Shown one piece after another: positions 42,519 to 52,419 of a stretch of DNA of 64,000 bases. The DNA is from an uncultured Eubacteriales bacterium (lineage in GTDB: Bacteria; Bacillota; Clostridia; Christensenellales; Aristaeellaceae): assembly GCA_900548145.1 (NCBI GenBank), contig URJB01000009.1, forward strand, positions 14,744 through 78,743. Direction: 5' to 3'. The notes below the pieces were generated by a model. That model worked only from the letters and a program-made list of their open reading frames with translations. It was not told the DNA's origin and made no database searches. Positions within the stretch are counted from its first letter, which is position 1. Every line of letters starts with the position of its first letter. The position numbers and the translations under genes were made by a program.

Positions 42519-44600
42519 ATGACGACCGAAGAATTGCGGGCGTTGATCCGCGATATGAGCCTGCAGGAGAAAATCGCGCAGGTAAGCCAGATCGGCATGG
42601 AGAGCTTTTTTGCCAATTCCACTGAGCCTACGGGGCCGATGCGAAAGTTTCATTTGAGCCGGGAGCAGATGCTTCAGGCGGGCAGCCTGATCGGTGCCTT
42701 CGGCATCGATGAGCAACAGCAGCAGGAAATTCGGCGACTGGTGGGGGAAACGAAGCACCGTATCCCGCCGCTGATCATGTGCGACGTGATCCACGGAATG
42801 CGCAGCATCTTCCCGATCCCGCTGGGTATGGGCGCTTCCTTCTCCGAGAAAAACACGGAGATCATGGCACGCACCAGCGCCGAAGAAGCCACGGCTCGGG
42901 GCATTCACGTGACCTTCGCGCCGATGGCGGACGTGGTGCGCGACCCCCGCTGGGGCCGCTGCATGGAAAGCTTCGGCGAAGCGCCCGCCCTTTGCGGACG
43001 GATGTCCGCCGCGGCGGTGCGGGGATTCCACGGCCCAGACGAAAACGCCCCGGACGGCCTTGCCTCCTGCGTCAAGCATTTCGCGGCCTATGGGCTGGTG
43101 GAGGCGGGGCAGGATTACGGCCATGTGGACGTGAGCCGGGTGGAAATGTACAATACCTATCTTCCGCCCTTTAAGGCCGCGCTGGATGCGGGCTGCGATA
43201 TGCTGATGCCCGCCTTTACGCCGGTGGATCGGGTGCCCGCCACGGCCAACCGCTGGCTGATCGGTCAGGTGCTGCGGCAGCAATGGGCGTGGGACGGCAT
43301 GATTATCACCGACTGGGGCTCCATCGACATGATGCTGGTGCAGGCTTTTGCCGAAAGTATGGAAGAAGCTGTGGAACAGGCCTTCAACAACACCGTCGAT
43401 ATGGATATGATGAGCTACGCTTATTTCAGCTGCCTGGAAAAGCTGATTCGCGAGGGCAAGGTCAGGGAAGAAAAGCTGGACGCTTCCGTCCTGCGGATTC
43501 TGGAATTGAAGAACCGGCTGGGGCTGATGGACGATTCCCGGCAGCCGCAGCCCGCGCCTACCGCGGAGCAGGTGTCTGAAAACCGCCGCAAAACGCTTCA
43601 GGCGGCGCTGCAAAGCTGCGTGCTGATGAAGAACGACGGTGTGCTGCCCCTGAAACCCGGTGTTCACTTGGCGCTGGCCGGTTCCCACGCGGACGAACAC
43701 GGTCTGCTGGGCGGCTGGCACACGGACGGCCGCAACGAGGAAACGCCCTCTCTGTTGGATGCGTTCCGTGCGGAAAAGAATGTGACCCTCTGCAAGCCCG
43801 AAGAAGCCGATGTGATCCTTTTTGCCTGCGGCGAGCAGCAGGATCTGACCGGCGAGGCCTGCAGCCGGGCCTATCCCAAGCTGGAGGAAGAACAGCTGCA
43901 GGAGCTTTACGCCCTGTCCGAACTGGGCAAGCCCATCGTGATGGTGCTGTTCTGCGGCCGGGCGCTGGTGCTGTCGGATGCGTTGCCCTTCTGCAATGCC
44001 TTGCTGAACGCGTGGTTCCCCGGCAGCGAGGGCGCGGAAGCCATTCGCCGTCTGCTGGTGGGCGAGGAGAACCCCTCCGGCCATCTGCCCGTGACCTTCC
44101 CACGCTGCACCGGCCAGATTCCCATTCATCACGACCGCATTCCTACGGGCCGTCCATACACCACGGAGGAAAACCGCTATTCCTGCCGCTATCTGGACGA
44201 AAAGAACGCCCCGCTGTTCCCCTTCGGCTTCGGCCTGAGCTATACGCAGTTTGAAATTTCGGATATTCGCGCCGATACTGACGTGATTCAGGCAAATGAG
44301 CCGTTCCATGTGACAGCCAAAGTCCGCAATGCGGGCAACCGGGCCGGAGAAACGGTCATCCAGCTCTACAGCAACGTTCATGTGCCAGGCCAGCTTACGC
44401 CGGTGCGTTCCCTGACCGACTGGCAGCGCATTTGCCTCGGCGTGGGTCAGCAAATGGAAGTGACTTTCGAACTGACCCTTGCTCAGCTTTCTCAGCTGGA
44501 CGCTGAAGGTCGCGCCGTAACGCCACGTGGAAAGGTGCGCATTGCTGTAGGCGAGGACAGCCGCGCGCCGTTCACAGTGACGCTCCCTGTAGAGGCGTAA
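42519..44600 (+). CDS. Glycoside hydrolase family 3, beta-glucosidase-like
   Basis: A 693-residue cytoplasmic GH3 enzyme. The (beta/alpha)8 domain holds the family marks GIHVTFAPMADVVRDPRWGR, SCVKHFAAYG and the nucleophile Asp265 in MIITDWGS. A second alpha/beta domain and a C-terminal fibronectin-III-like domain (about 600-693, with PLFPFGFGLSYTQF just before it) follow. The start ATG 42519 has GGGAGGA 8 bases upstream. It is a single-gene unit between two terminators. Beta-glucosidase or beta-xylosidase activity is likely, but substrate cannot be decided. Confidence 0.92.
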   Translation: MTTEELRALIRDMSLQEKIAQVSQIGMESFFANSTEPTGPMRKFHLSREQMLQAGSLIGAFGIDEQQQQEIRRLVGETKHRIPPLIMCDVIHGMRSIFPIPLGMGASFSEKNTEIMARTSAEEATARGIHVTFAPMADVVRDPRWGRCMESFGEAPALCGRMSAAAVRGFHGPDENAPDGLASCVKHFAAYGLVEAGQDYGHVDVSRVEMYNTYLPPFKAALDAGCDMLMPAFTPVDRVPATANRWLIGQVLRQQWAWDGMIITDWGSIDMMLVQAFAESMEEAVEQAFNNTVDMDMMSYAYFSCLEKLIREGKVREEKLDASVLRILELKNRLGLMDDSRQPQPAPTAEQVSENRRKTLQAALQSCVLMKNDGVLPLKPGVHLALAGSHADEHGLLGGWHTDGRNEETPSLLDAFRAEKNVTLCKPEEADVILFACGEQQDLTGEACSRAYPKLEEEQLQELYALSELGKPIVMVLFCGRALVLSDALPFCNALLNAWFPGSEGAEAIRRLLVGEENPSGHLPVTFPRCTGQIPIHHDRIPTGRPYTTEENRYSCRYLDEKNAPLFPFGFGLSYTQFEISDIRADTDVIQANEPFHVTAKVRNAGNRAGETVIQLYSNVHVPGQLTPVRSLTDWQRICLGVGQQMEVTFELTLAQLSQLDAEGRAVTPRGKVRIAVGEDSRAPFTVTLPVEA

Positions 44601-44610
44601 GGGAATACAA

Positions 44611-44652
44611 CAAAATCCCGACAGAGCCATTCAAAGCTTTGCCGGGATTTTG
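44611..44652. terminator. Bidirectional terminator between convergent GH3 and GNAT genes
   Basis: CAAAATCCCG (44611-44620) pairs with CGGGATTTTG (44643-44652), with extra inner pairing near 44637-44642. T runs flank the stem on both strands. Confidence 0.78.
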
Positions 44653-44667
44653 TCTGTTGCGGCGAAA

Positions 44668-45087
44668 TTATACGCAGTGAAAGATCATGTTGACCTCGTG
44701 GCAATCCGGCTCGTCCACCACGTCCGTTTCCACAAAGCCCAATGATTCGTACAGATGGGCGGCTACTGTATTGCCCCAGATGTAGGTGGTGGTCATGGAA
44801 TGCAGACCGTACCGCTCCTGCATCAGCCGGATCAGCGCTCCAAGGGCCTTGCGCCCGTAGCCACGGCGCTGCATCGCGCAGTCGATGACGTACTCCCAAA
44901 GGAACCATTCGCCCTCCTGAAATTTTCGCAGCAGGACGAAACCTACCAGTTGGTTTTCATCCCAAATGTCAAAGGCGACGGTGTCCTCCCGCTGTACGGC
45001 CCGCTCGATCATCTCCGGCGTACCCACCCATTCCCGCTGTTCCGGCAGCATGGACACCTTGATTTCACTGGAGGGGGTGAAGGTCAT
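44668..45087 (-). CDS. GNAT-family N-acetyltransferase
   Basis: A 139-residue acetyl-CoA-dependent transferase. The acetyl-CoA site is CAMQRRGYGRKALGALIRLM (the R-x-x-G-x-G/A loop), and the end has the NTVAAHLYESLGF motif of GNATs. The ATG at 45087 follows AAGAAGGG about 9 bases upstream; an upstream extension of 84 residues in the open frame is a shadow of the next gene. Target unknown. Probably co-transcribed with the membrane protein gene and phosphoglucomutase. Confidence 0.83.
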   Translation of the reverse strand: MTFTPSSEIKVSMLPEQREWVGTPEMIERAVQREDTVAFDIWDENQLVGFVLLRKFQEGEWFLWEYVIDCAMQRRGYGRKALGALIRLMQERYGLHSMTTTYIWGNTVAAHLYESLGFVETDVVDEPDCHEVNMIFHCV

Positions 45088-45139
45088 AAGGAAAGCCCTT
45101 CTTTCTGATCTGTTTGGTGCAATGCTGAAAATACAGTTC

Positions 45140-45915
45140 TTAAGCTCGCTTCCTCTGCTGCTTTTGATTGTTCTCTGCGATCCGTTCCGAGAAAGAAAGC
45201 GGTGCCGCGCGTCTGCCGAGCTGCTCCGTAAAGCGGCGGGAATACGCGATATAAAGACCGTACACATATGGCATTCCCAGATTGGTTTCCAGAAGCGAAT
45301 TGACGACGAGCGTATGGAGCTTTTCTCCTGCCGTGGCAAAGCCCGCGCTGCGGATCCCCCCTAACAAAAGTGCCGCTTCCCAGCCAAATTGAACGAGAAC
45401 GCCGATGGATAGAAGCCACGGGAGGTTGATGCGCTGCTCTTTCTGCTGTTGGCGCAGGTCGTAGACGATGGCGCCCAAGTAACCCACAAAGAGAATGAGA
45501 GCCATATAGCCATGGTAGGCGCCCGTGGTGCGCTGGATCACGATCGGCACGGCGTTCAGCACAAAGGTCTGCGTCAACAGCGGGCAGCAGAACCACCAGC
45601 TCAGGATCAGCAGCGACCATTCCGGCAAGTGCTCGTCTTTCGACAGGCACAGCCAGATCCAAGTAAAGTTGGTGAACCCATAGCTCATGGACATCCACAG
45701 AAGCACCCAGAAAAGACTGTACTCGTCAGAGATGCTGCGGGAATGGCATATCAGGTGGAAAACGCCGTAGTCCACCAGCATGTTATACAACGCCCATGCC
45801 CAGCCCGACCAGCATCGTCATGTATTTTTTCTGATAGAGCAGCAGAAGCAGGAAACGCAATATCCAACCAGATGTAAAGCGGCGCAAACTGCCGGCGCGC
45901 GATGATCTCTGTCAT
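45140..45915 (-). pseudogene. Frameshifted small membrane protein gene
   Basis: The main open frame (45790-45140) gives 216 residues with about five membrane helices but begins with a poor TTG in the middle of a fold. A good start, ATG 45915 behind AAAGGA, lies upstream and reads MTEIIARRQFAPLYIWLDIAF. The sense then continues in the next frame (LLLLLYQKKYMTMLVGLG) and then in the third (GWAWALYNMLVDYG), joining the main frame. Two single-base shifts are needed, near 45852 and near 45800. The gene is either decayed or contains assembly errors. No function known. Confidence 0.7.
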
Positions 45916-45934
45916 GGTTTCGGTTCCTTTGATC

Positions 45935-47611
45935 TTATTTCCCCAACACCCGCTCGTTGATCTCCGCTTCCATCCGATTCAGCGCCGATTCGGCCTCGGC
46001 GCGGCTGGCGGCGCGGGCGCTCAGGTAGACCTTCACCTTAGGCTCGGTGCCGGAGGGGCGCACGATGGCTTTTTTGCCGTCGGCGGTCTGGTAGCTCAAT
46101 ACGTCGCTCTTGGGCAGACCCTCGATGCCGGGGGCGTAGTCCTTGACGGTCTCCACCGGGCTGCCTGCCAGAGAAGAAAGCGGCTCGGCCCGCAGAGAAG
46201 CCATCACCCGGGCCATTTCCTTCATGGGTTCCGCGCCCGCAATATCAAAATTCAGCAGCCGGTTTTCCATGAAGCCGTAGGTCTCGTACAGGCGCTCCAT
46301 TTCTTCGGCCAGCGTGCGGCCCTCAGCGGCGGCGCACTGCGCCATTTCCGCCACCAGCATACTGCCCATTACGCCGTCCTTGTCCCGGACGTGGATTCCG
46401 GCCAGATAGCCGCAGCTTTCCTCAAAGCCGAAGACGTAGCGCTCCGGGTGGCCCTCCTGTTCCAAACGGCCGATGATCTCGCCGATGTACTTGAAGCCGG
46501 TCAGGCATTCCGTCACTTCCGCGCCGTAACGCCGGGCAATGGCGAAGGCCAGATCGCTGGTGACGATGGTCTTGACCACCACCGGGTTTTCCGGCATGGT
46601 GCCAAGCGCCGTGCGGGTCTTCAGAATGTGTTCCAGCAGCAGTAGCCCTACTTCGTTGCCGGTGAGCACAGTGTAGCGCCCGTCCTTTTCCCGGACGGCC
46701 ACGCCCACCCGGTCGCAGTCCGGGTCGGTGGCGATGAGCAGGGACGCGTTTTCTTTTTCCGCCAGCTCAAGACCGCAGCGCAGAGCCTCCCGCAGCTCCG
46801 GGTTGGGCTTTGGACAGGTGGGAAAATGTCCATCGGGGGTGGTTTGCTCGGTCACGCAGGTGAACTGGATGCCCTTCATGCGGCGGAACGTTTTGGTCAC
46901 AGGCTCCAGCCCCGTGCCGTGCAGGGGCGTGTAGATCAGGCGCAGGGGCGCTTCCGCTTCGGGGGCCACCCGGCAGGACAGCGTTTTTTCCAGAAAACGG
47001 TCGACAATTTCCTCCGGCACATCCCGCAGCAGACCGGCGGCGCGGCTTTCCGCTTCCGGCATGGACTGGGGTGCGCCGTAGGGAACCTTTTCAATGCAGT
47101 CGGTAATGGATTCCGCCGCCTCCTGCGTGATCTGGCAGCCGTCGGAGCCGTAGACCTTGTAGCCGTTGTACTGGGCGGGGTTGTGGCTGGCGGTGATGAC
47201 AATGCCCGCGTCGCAGCCCAGCTCCCGCACCGCAAAGGACAGCATGGGGGTGGGCATCAGCCGGGGGTAGACGTGGGCGGTCAGACCGTTTCGGGCCAGC
47301 ACACCCGCCGCAAAATAGGCAAAGTCCTGGGAACACAGACGGGAGTCATAGCCGATGGCGACGCTTTTGCCGCTTCTTTCCTGCAGATAGTCCGCCAGCC
47401 CCTGTGTAGCGCGGCCAACGGTGTATTCGTTCATTCGATTGGTGCCAATGCCCAGCACGCCCCGCAGACCGCCGGTGCCGAAGGCCAGCTCCGTCCCGAA
47501 GGCGGAAAGCAGCTCCTCTTCGTTTTCCAGCATCTGCGCCGCCGTTTTCCGGGTCTTTTCGTCAAAATGAGGATCCGTTGCCCAAATCTTCGCACGTTCC
47601 TTTGCCAGCAT
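45935..47611 (-). CDS. pgcA: Phosphoglucomutase / phosphomannomutase (alpha-D-phosphohexomutase)
   Basis: A 558-residue enzyme interconverting glucose 1- and 6-phosphate. The phosphoserine loop is VITASHNPAQYNGYK, the Mg2+ site is ATDPDCDRVGVAV, the sugar-specificity loop is GFEESCGYL, and the phosphate-binding end is VRPSGTEPKVK. Length is as in B. subtilis PgcA. Start ATG 47611. It is divergent from the alpha-galactosidase gene, which fits use of galactose-derived or glucose phosphates. Confidence 0.94.
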   Translation of the reverse strand: MLAKERAKIWATDPHFDEKTRKTAAQMLENEEELLSAFGTELAFGTGGLRGVLGIGTNRMNEYTVGRATQGLADYLQERSGKSVAIGYDSRLCSQDFAYFAAGVLARNGLTAHVYPRLMPTPMLSFAVRELGCDAGIVITASHNPAQYNGYKVYGSDGCQITQEAAESITDCIEKVPYGAPQSMPEAESRAAGLLRDVPEEIVDRFLEKTLSCRVAPEAEAPLRLIYTPLHGTGLEPVTKTFRRMKGIQFTCVTEQTTPDGHFPTCPKPNPELREALRCGLELAEKENASLLIATDPDCDRVGVAVREKDGRYTVLTGNEVGLLLLEHILKTRTALGTMPENPVVVKTIVTSDLAFAIARRYGAEVTECLTGFKYIGEIIGRLEQEGHPERYVFGFEESCGYLAGIHVRDKDGVMGSMLVAEMAQCAAAEGRTLAEEMERLYETYGFMENRLLNFDIAGAEPMKEMARVMASLRAEPLSSLAGSPVETVKDYAPGIEGLPKSDVLSYQTADGKKAIVRPSGTEPKVKVYLSARAASRAEAESALNRMEAEINERVLGK

Positions 47612-47691
47612 GGAAATTCCTCCATTATCTTTTGCATATTCAGATGGAAAACCGTCGAAAAATGTTTCCTGTCAAAGCCTAATACAACGTA

Positions 47692-47764
47692 TCCCCTTTG
47701 TCAAGAGAGGAGCGTCGGACGGCGGGGTTGTCTCTTGACAGGGGAAAGGCCGTGGGGATATACT
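47692..47764. promoter_or_regulatory. Divergent control region with dyad over the -35 boxes
   Basis: For alpha-galactosidase: TTGACA (47735-47740), 18 bases, TATACT (47759-47764). A second TTGACA points the other way at 47704-47699. Both sit in an inverted repeat: 47692-47708 is nearly the reverse complement of 47731-47745. The dyad could bind a regulator of both genes. The minus-strand -10 is poor. Confidence 0.55.
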
Positions 47765-47806
47765 TTGATGGGACAAACTGAAAATTCCATGAATTGAGGG
47801 ACAACT

Positions 47807-49978
47807 ATGCCGATTCTGTATTCGCCGGAAAATCAGGTTTTTCATTTGCAAAACGACCGCATCAGCTATATCATTCGACTGGTGGCGGGCAAATATCCGA
47901 TCCATCAATACTGGGGCAAAAAGGTGCGCGCGATCCATGCGGACGTGATGGAGCGCTGCTGCAATCAACGGGAAGAAGGTTTCACCCTGCACGAGCTGCC
48001 GCTGGACACCCTGCCACAGGAATGCCCGGTCTTCGGCTGCGGCGATATGCGTCAGGGGATGCTGGAAGTCCGGCAGGCCGATGGCAGCAGCGCGCTGGAT
48101 CTTTGCTACGATTCCCATGAAATCCTGAAGGGCAAGCCTGCCCTGAAAGGATTGCCTTCCGCCCGCGGGGAAGAAGCCGAAACACTGGTGCTGCGCCTTC
48201 GGGACGAGCACAGCGGCGTTGCGGTGGAATTGAGCTACAGCGTGTACCCCGATATCGACGTGATCGCCCGGAACATGCGGGTGGTGAACGACGGGGAACA
48301 GGCCGTGGTGCTGGAAAGAGCCCTGAGCGCCTGTGTGGATCTTGAAAATACCCATGCCCAGCTGACAACCCTGAGCGGCGCGTGGGCGCGGGAGCGGCAG
48401 ATGGTTACCCGCCCGCTGGTTCCGGGCCATCAGGGGGTCGAATCCGTTCGAGGCGCCAGCAGCCACCAGGCCTGCCCCTTTATGGCACTGGGGAAATCCA
48501 CCGTCACGGAGGATGAAGGCGAGGTCTATGCCCTGTCCCTGTGCTACAGTGGCAGCTTTTGGGCCGATGTGTTCGTGGACTGCAACGACATGGCCCGGGC
48601 GCAGATCGGTATTCAGCCCTTCCAGTTCAGCTGGGAACTGAAGCCCGGCGACAGCTTCCAGACCCCGGAAGCCTATCTGTGCTATTCGGCCAACGGCCTG
48701 AACGGCATGAGCCGGGAGTTCCATCACCTGTGCGGCCGCTACATCACCAGGGGCAAGTACGCCCATGCCAGCCGTCCCCTGCTGGTGAACAACTGGGAGG
48801 CCACTTATTTCGACTTCAACGAGGATAAGCTGCTGGAACTGGCCGCCTGTGCCAAAGATGTGGGCATCGACCTGTTTGTGCTGGACGACGGCTGGTTCGG
48901 CCATCGGGACGTGGACAATAGCTCTCTGGGCGACTGGGTGGACGACCGGCGCAAGCTGCCCAATGGGCTGCGGGGTCTGTCCGACAAGATCCATGGGCTG
49001 GGGCTGAAATTCGGCCTGTGGTTCGAGCCGGAGATGATCTCTCCCGACAGCGATTTGTACCGTGCTCATCCCGACTGGTGCATCCACATTCCCGGCCGGA
49101 TGCAGGTGGAGAGCCGCCATCAACTGGTGCTGGACCTGAGCCGCAAGGAAGTGCGGGAGTACATCATCGACGCGGTCAGTGCCGCCATGGAGCGGGGCAA
49201 TGTGGACTACGTCAAGTGGGACATGAACCGCAATATGAATATGCTCCACTCCGACGGACTGGACAGCGCGCACCAGAAGGAGCTGAACCACCGCTACATT
49301 CTGGGCCTGTACGAAATTTTGGAAGCCGTGACCAGCCGCTTCCCCGACGTACTGTTTGAAAGCTGTGCCGGTGGCGGAGGACGTTTCGATTTCGGCATGA
49401 TGCACTATATGCCGCAGGCGTGGTGCAGCGACGATACCGACGCTTTCATGCGCTGCCGTATTCAGTACGGCACGTCGATGGTGTTCCCGGTTTCCACCAT
49501 GGGCGCGCACGTGTCCGCTGTGCCCAATCACCAGATGGGTCGTTCTACGCCGCTGGCTACCCGGGCAGCGGTGGCCATGGGCGGCACCTATGGCTATGAG
49601 CTGGATCTGACCAAACTGCCTAAGGAAGAACTGGACGAGATTCGCCGTCTGAACGAAAAGGTCAAGGCCTTGCAGCCCCTGCTTTTATATGGCGAGTTCT
49701 ACCGGCTCTGTTCTCCCTTTGAGGGCAGCAAAACGGCCTTTATGAGCGTCAGCGAAGACCGGCGCGAAGCCGTCGTCACCCATGTGTACGGCCCGGCCGA
49801 GCCTAACCGGCAGCCGTTGCTGCTGCCCCTGCGGGGTCTGGATGCTGAAAAGGAGTACCGCGATGTGGAGAGTGGCCGCGTTTACGGCGGCGACGAGCTG
49901 ATGACCCACGGACTGACCATTCCCCGCGCATGGGGCGACTATATGGCCACTCAATTCCATTTGGTGGCGGTGGACTGA
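47807..49978 (+). CDS. Alpha-galactosidase, GH36
   Basis: A 723-residue cytoplasmic enzyme. An N-terminal beta-sandwich (about 1-320) is followed by the TIM barrel with VNNWEATYFDFNE, LFVLDDGWFG and WFEPEMISPDS. The nucleophile is Asp472 in YVKWDMNRN, and the acid/base is Asp542 in WCSDDTDAF; the spacing of 70 equals that in Geobacillus AgaA (478/548). Length is typical of the 720-750 residue bacterial group. It acts on raffinose-type sugars or galactosides. A PHP phosphoesterase gene follows 36 bases later. Confidence 0.95.
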   Translation: MPILYSPENQVFHLQNDRISYIIRLVAGKYPIHQYWGKKVRAIHADVMERCCNQREEGFTLHELPLDTLPQECPVFGCGDMRQGMLEVRQADGSSALDLCYDSHEILKGKPALKGLPSARGEEAETLVLRLRDEHSGVAVELSYSVYPDIDVIARNMRVVNDGEQAVVLERALSACVDLENTHAQLTTLSGAWARERQMVTRPLVPGHQGVESVRGASSHQACPFMALGKSTVTEDEGEVYALSLCYSGSFWADVFVDCNDMARAQIGIQPFQFSWELKPGDSFQTPEAYLCYSANGLNGMSREFHHLCGRYITRGKYAHASRPLLVNNWEATYFDFNEDKLLELAACAKDVGIDLFVLDDGWFGHRDVDNSSLGDWVDDRRKLPNGLRGLSDKIHGLGLKFGLWFEPEMISPDSDLYRAHPDWCIHIPGRMQVESRHQLVLDLSRKEVREYIIDAVSAAMERGNVDYVKWDMNRNMNMLHSDGLDSAHQKELNHRYILGLYEILEAVTSRFPDVLFESCAGGGGRFDFGMMHYMPQAWCSDDTDAFMRCRIQYGTSMVFPVSTMGAHVSAVPNHQMGRSTPLATRAAVAMGGTYGYELDLTKLPKEELDEIRRLNEKVKALQPLLLYGEFYRLCSPFEGSKTAFMSVSEDRREAVVTHVYGPAEPNRQPLLLPLRGLDAEKEYRDVESGRVYGGDELMTHGLTIPRAWGDYMATQFHLVAVD

Positions 49979-50014
49979 TCCCCTTATCTTGAACAGAAGG
50001 AGCATCAAAAACCC

Positions 50015-50800
50015 ATGGCTTACCTGTATGAAACGCATATGCATACCCGATTCGGCAGTCTGTGCGGCGTATCCAACGGCAAGCAGCACGCTCAATATTA
50101 CAAAAAGCTGGGCTTTCAGGGCATCATTATCACGGATCATTTCTTCGGCGGCAATACGGGCGTTCCCGCTGACCTGCCGTGGGAAAAGCGCGTGGAGCTT
50201 TTCTGCCTCGGTTACGAAGATGCGTGGCGGGAAGGCCAGCGGATCGGGCTGGACGTTTTCTTCGGCTGGGAGCAGAATTATCAGGGCGACGAATACCTGA
50301 TCTACGGCCTTGACAAGGAATGGCTGCTGAACCATCCCGAAGTGGAACACTGGAACCGCAAGGAGCAGCTGGAGGGCGTTCGCGCGGCGGGCGGCTGCGT
50401 GGTGCAGGCCCATCCCTTCCGGGATCGGGGCTACATTGATAAAATTCGTCTGGGGCTGCATTACTGTGACGGCATTGAAGCGGCCAACGCGGCCAATGTG
50501 CCCTACAACGACGCGTTTGCCTACCGCTACGGGACGGAGTATGGCCTGCCCATGACGGCAGGTTCGGACAATCATAATTCCGCTTTGCCCCGGACGCGGG
50601 ATGAAATCTTCGGCGTCCGTCTGGAAAAGCCGCTTACCTCGATTCAGGACTATGTGTCGCTGATCCTGAACCACGGCCCCATCGGGCTGGACGTGCCGAA
50701 GGGACGGTTCGACCTGACGGACGATATGCCGAATCTGGCTTCCTACTGGCTGGATGAAAACGAACAGCCGGTGCCCACCGGACGGGATTGGCGAAAGTAA
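50015..50800 (+). CDS. PHP-domain phosphoesterase
   Basis: A 261-residue protein of the PHP family. Metal-binding motifs are ETHMHTRFG near the start, ITDHFF, VVQAHPFRDRG and the late GSDNHNS. Such proteins hydrolyse phosphate esters with three metals. AGAAGGAG lies about 12 bases before the ATG. It is probably co-transcribed with alpha-galactosidase and ends at a terminator. Substrate unknown. Confidence 0.87.
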   Translation: MAYLYETHMHTRFGSLCGVSNGKQHAQYYKKLGFQGIIITDHFFGGNTGVPADLPWEKRVELFCLGYEDAWREGQRIGLDVFFGWEQNYQGDEYLIYGLDKEWLLNHPEVEHWNRKEQLEGVRAAGGCVVQAHPFRDRGYIDKIRLGLHYCDGIEAANAANVPYNDAFAYRYGTEYGLPMTAGSDNHNSALPRTRDEIFGVRLEKPLTSIQDYVSLILNHGPIGLDVPKGRFDLTDDMPNLASYWLDENEQPVPTGRDWRK

Positions 50801-50810
50801 GCTACAAAGA

Positions 50811-50844
50811 AAAGGGTCTGCCTTGCTGATAGGCAGACCCTTTT
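50811..50844 (+). terminator. Terminator after the PHP gene
   Basis: AAAGGGTCTGCC (50811-50822) pairs with GGCAGACCCTTT, then a T run to 50844. From 50845 to 51094 no gene is seen; GGACGGGCA (50952-50960) has its complement at 51032-51040. Confidence 0.87.
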
Positions 50845-51094
50845 GCGTGCTGGAAAAAAGGGGGACTCGGCAGCGCTTGAATGTTGTGAAAAGTGCTGCC
50901 AAAATGTTTGCTCATATTGCGCTTACGTTCGGTTTCACCGAATAATCCGCTGGACGGGCACTTTCTCAGCAGAGACGGGGAATTGACTGGCAGCGCCCTC
51001 CACTTGCGCCCTTCGATAGAGTCATTCTGTCTGCCCGTCCTGCCAAGTTAGAAGAAAAGACTCTGCAACGCGTTCGCCGCATGGAAGCTCCCAT

Positions 51095-52366
51095 TCATTC
51101 CTGCGTATCCGGCGGCAGATATTTTCCGGCTTCGCTTTCTTCCAGCGCTTCCACACTGCGGAGGCGCTTTTCGATGCTGCGGGTGCGCACAAAGGCACTG
51201 TCGATGCTGTCGCTGGCCTGACGAAGCTTTTCCTGCGTGTGCTCCAGCACCTTGGCAAAGTTGCCGAAGTCGGTCTTGACCGCCCCCAGCAGCTTCCAGA
51301 CCTCGGCGGAGCGCTGCTCGATCGCCAGCGTGCGGAAGCCCATCTGCAGGCTGTTCAGCAGTGCCAGCAGTGTACTGGGCCCCGCTACCAGAATGCGCTG
51401 CTCCCGCTGCAGGGTCTCCACTACTTCCGCGTTGCGCATGACCTCGGCATAAAGGCCTTCCAGCGGCAGGAACATCACGGCGAAATCCGTGGTATAGGGC
51501 GGAACGATGTATTTGCCGATCCGCTTGCCCTCGGTGCGCACGGCGTTCATCAGGGCGCGCCGAGCCGCTTCGCAGGCTTCGCCGTCCCCAGCCTCCGCAG
51601 CCGCCGTCAGCCGGGTGTAATCCTCCTGCGGGAATTTGCTGTCGATGGGCAGATAGACGGGCCGGTCTTCCTTGCCCGGCAGGATCACAGCGAACTCCAC
51701 CCGCTCCTGTGAGCCAGGGACCACCGCCACATTCCGCGCATACTGCGACGAGGTCAGCGCCTGTTCCAGCAGTGAGCCCAGCTGCATCTCGCCCCATACG
51801 CCCCGGGTCTTGACGTTGCCCAGCATCCGTTTCAGGTCGCCTACGCCGCTGGCCAGCGTGTGCATCTCGCCCAGAGACTTATACACCTGTTCCAGCCGCT
51901 GGCTGACCTGCGCAAAGCTGTCGTTCAGTCGCTTTTCCAGCGTGCTGTGCAGCTTTTCGTCCACCGTCTGGCGCATTTCTTCCAGCTGACGGCGGTTTTC
52001 GTTGGCAAGGCGCTGCACGCCCTCGTCCAAGGTGCGGCGCAGGGACTCCATACGGGCGTCGTTGCGCTCCAACAGGCTGTTGAGCTGGTCACCCTGCATT
52101 TTCAATACGTTGGACAGCAGGGAGATTTGGCCGTCGCTGGTGCGCTGCATGGTCTCGGACAGTTCCCGCCGCTGGGCCGCGCTTTGCTCCAGCAGGTCGT
52201 CCTCCATGCCTTCCAGCCCCTTCCAGAGCTGCTCCTGAAAGCGGCGAAACTCCTGCCGCTGCCTGCGCTGACCCTGCACCACCAGCGCGATCAGCACCAC
52301 AGCCAGCACGATCAAAACCAGCGCCAGTCCGCCTAAAATCAGCGTCGAAACCGAAGCGTTCTGCAT
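51095..52366 (-). CDS. rmuC: DNA recombination protein RmuC
   Basis: A 423-residue protein: one N-terminal membrane helix (about 8-30), a long coiled coil (about 35-180), then the RmuC nuclease-like domain with KTRGVWGEMQLGSLLEQ, LPIDSKFPQEDY, and FLPLEGLYAEVM. RmuC limits DNA rearrangements at inverted repeats. I chose the ATG at 52366 because AAAGGA is spaced 7 bases upstream; the earlier frame is a shadow. It lies downstream of recR on the same strand. Confidence 0.92.
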   Translation of the reverse strand: MQNASVSTLILGGLALVLIVLAVVLIALVVQGQRRQRQEFRRFQEQLWKGLEGMEDDLLEQSAAQRRELSETMQRTSDGQISLLSNVLKMQGDQLNSLLERNDARMESLRRTLDEGVQRLANENRRQLEEMRQTVDEKLHSTLEKRLNDSFAQVSQRLEQVYKSLGEMHTLASGVGDLKRMLGNVKTRGVWGEMQLGSLLEQALTSSQYARNVAVVPGSQERVEFAVILPGKEDRPVYLPIDSKFPQEDYTRLTAAAEAGDGEACEAARRALMNAVRTEGKRIGKYIVPPYTTDFAVMFLPLEGLYAEVMRNAEVVETLQREQRILVAGPSTLLALLNSLQMGFRTLAIEQRSAEVWKLLGAVKTDFGNFAKVLEHTQEKLRQASDSIDSAFVRTRSIEKRLRSVEALEESEAGKYLPPDTQE

Positions 52367-52419
52367 CTTTGGTTCCTTTCTGCATCCCGGATTTTGGTTC
52401 GGAATGCGGTAAATAGGAA

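Noticed and set aside
41880..44630. A 916-residue minus-strand frame opposite atpC and the GH3 gene
   Set aside because: Antisense shadow of well-supported genes; it crosses the ATP synthase terminator and the GH3 promoter.
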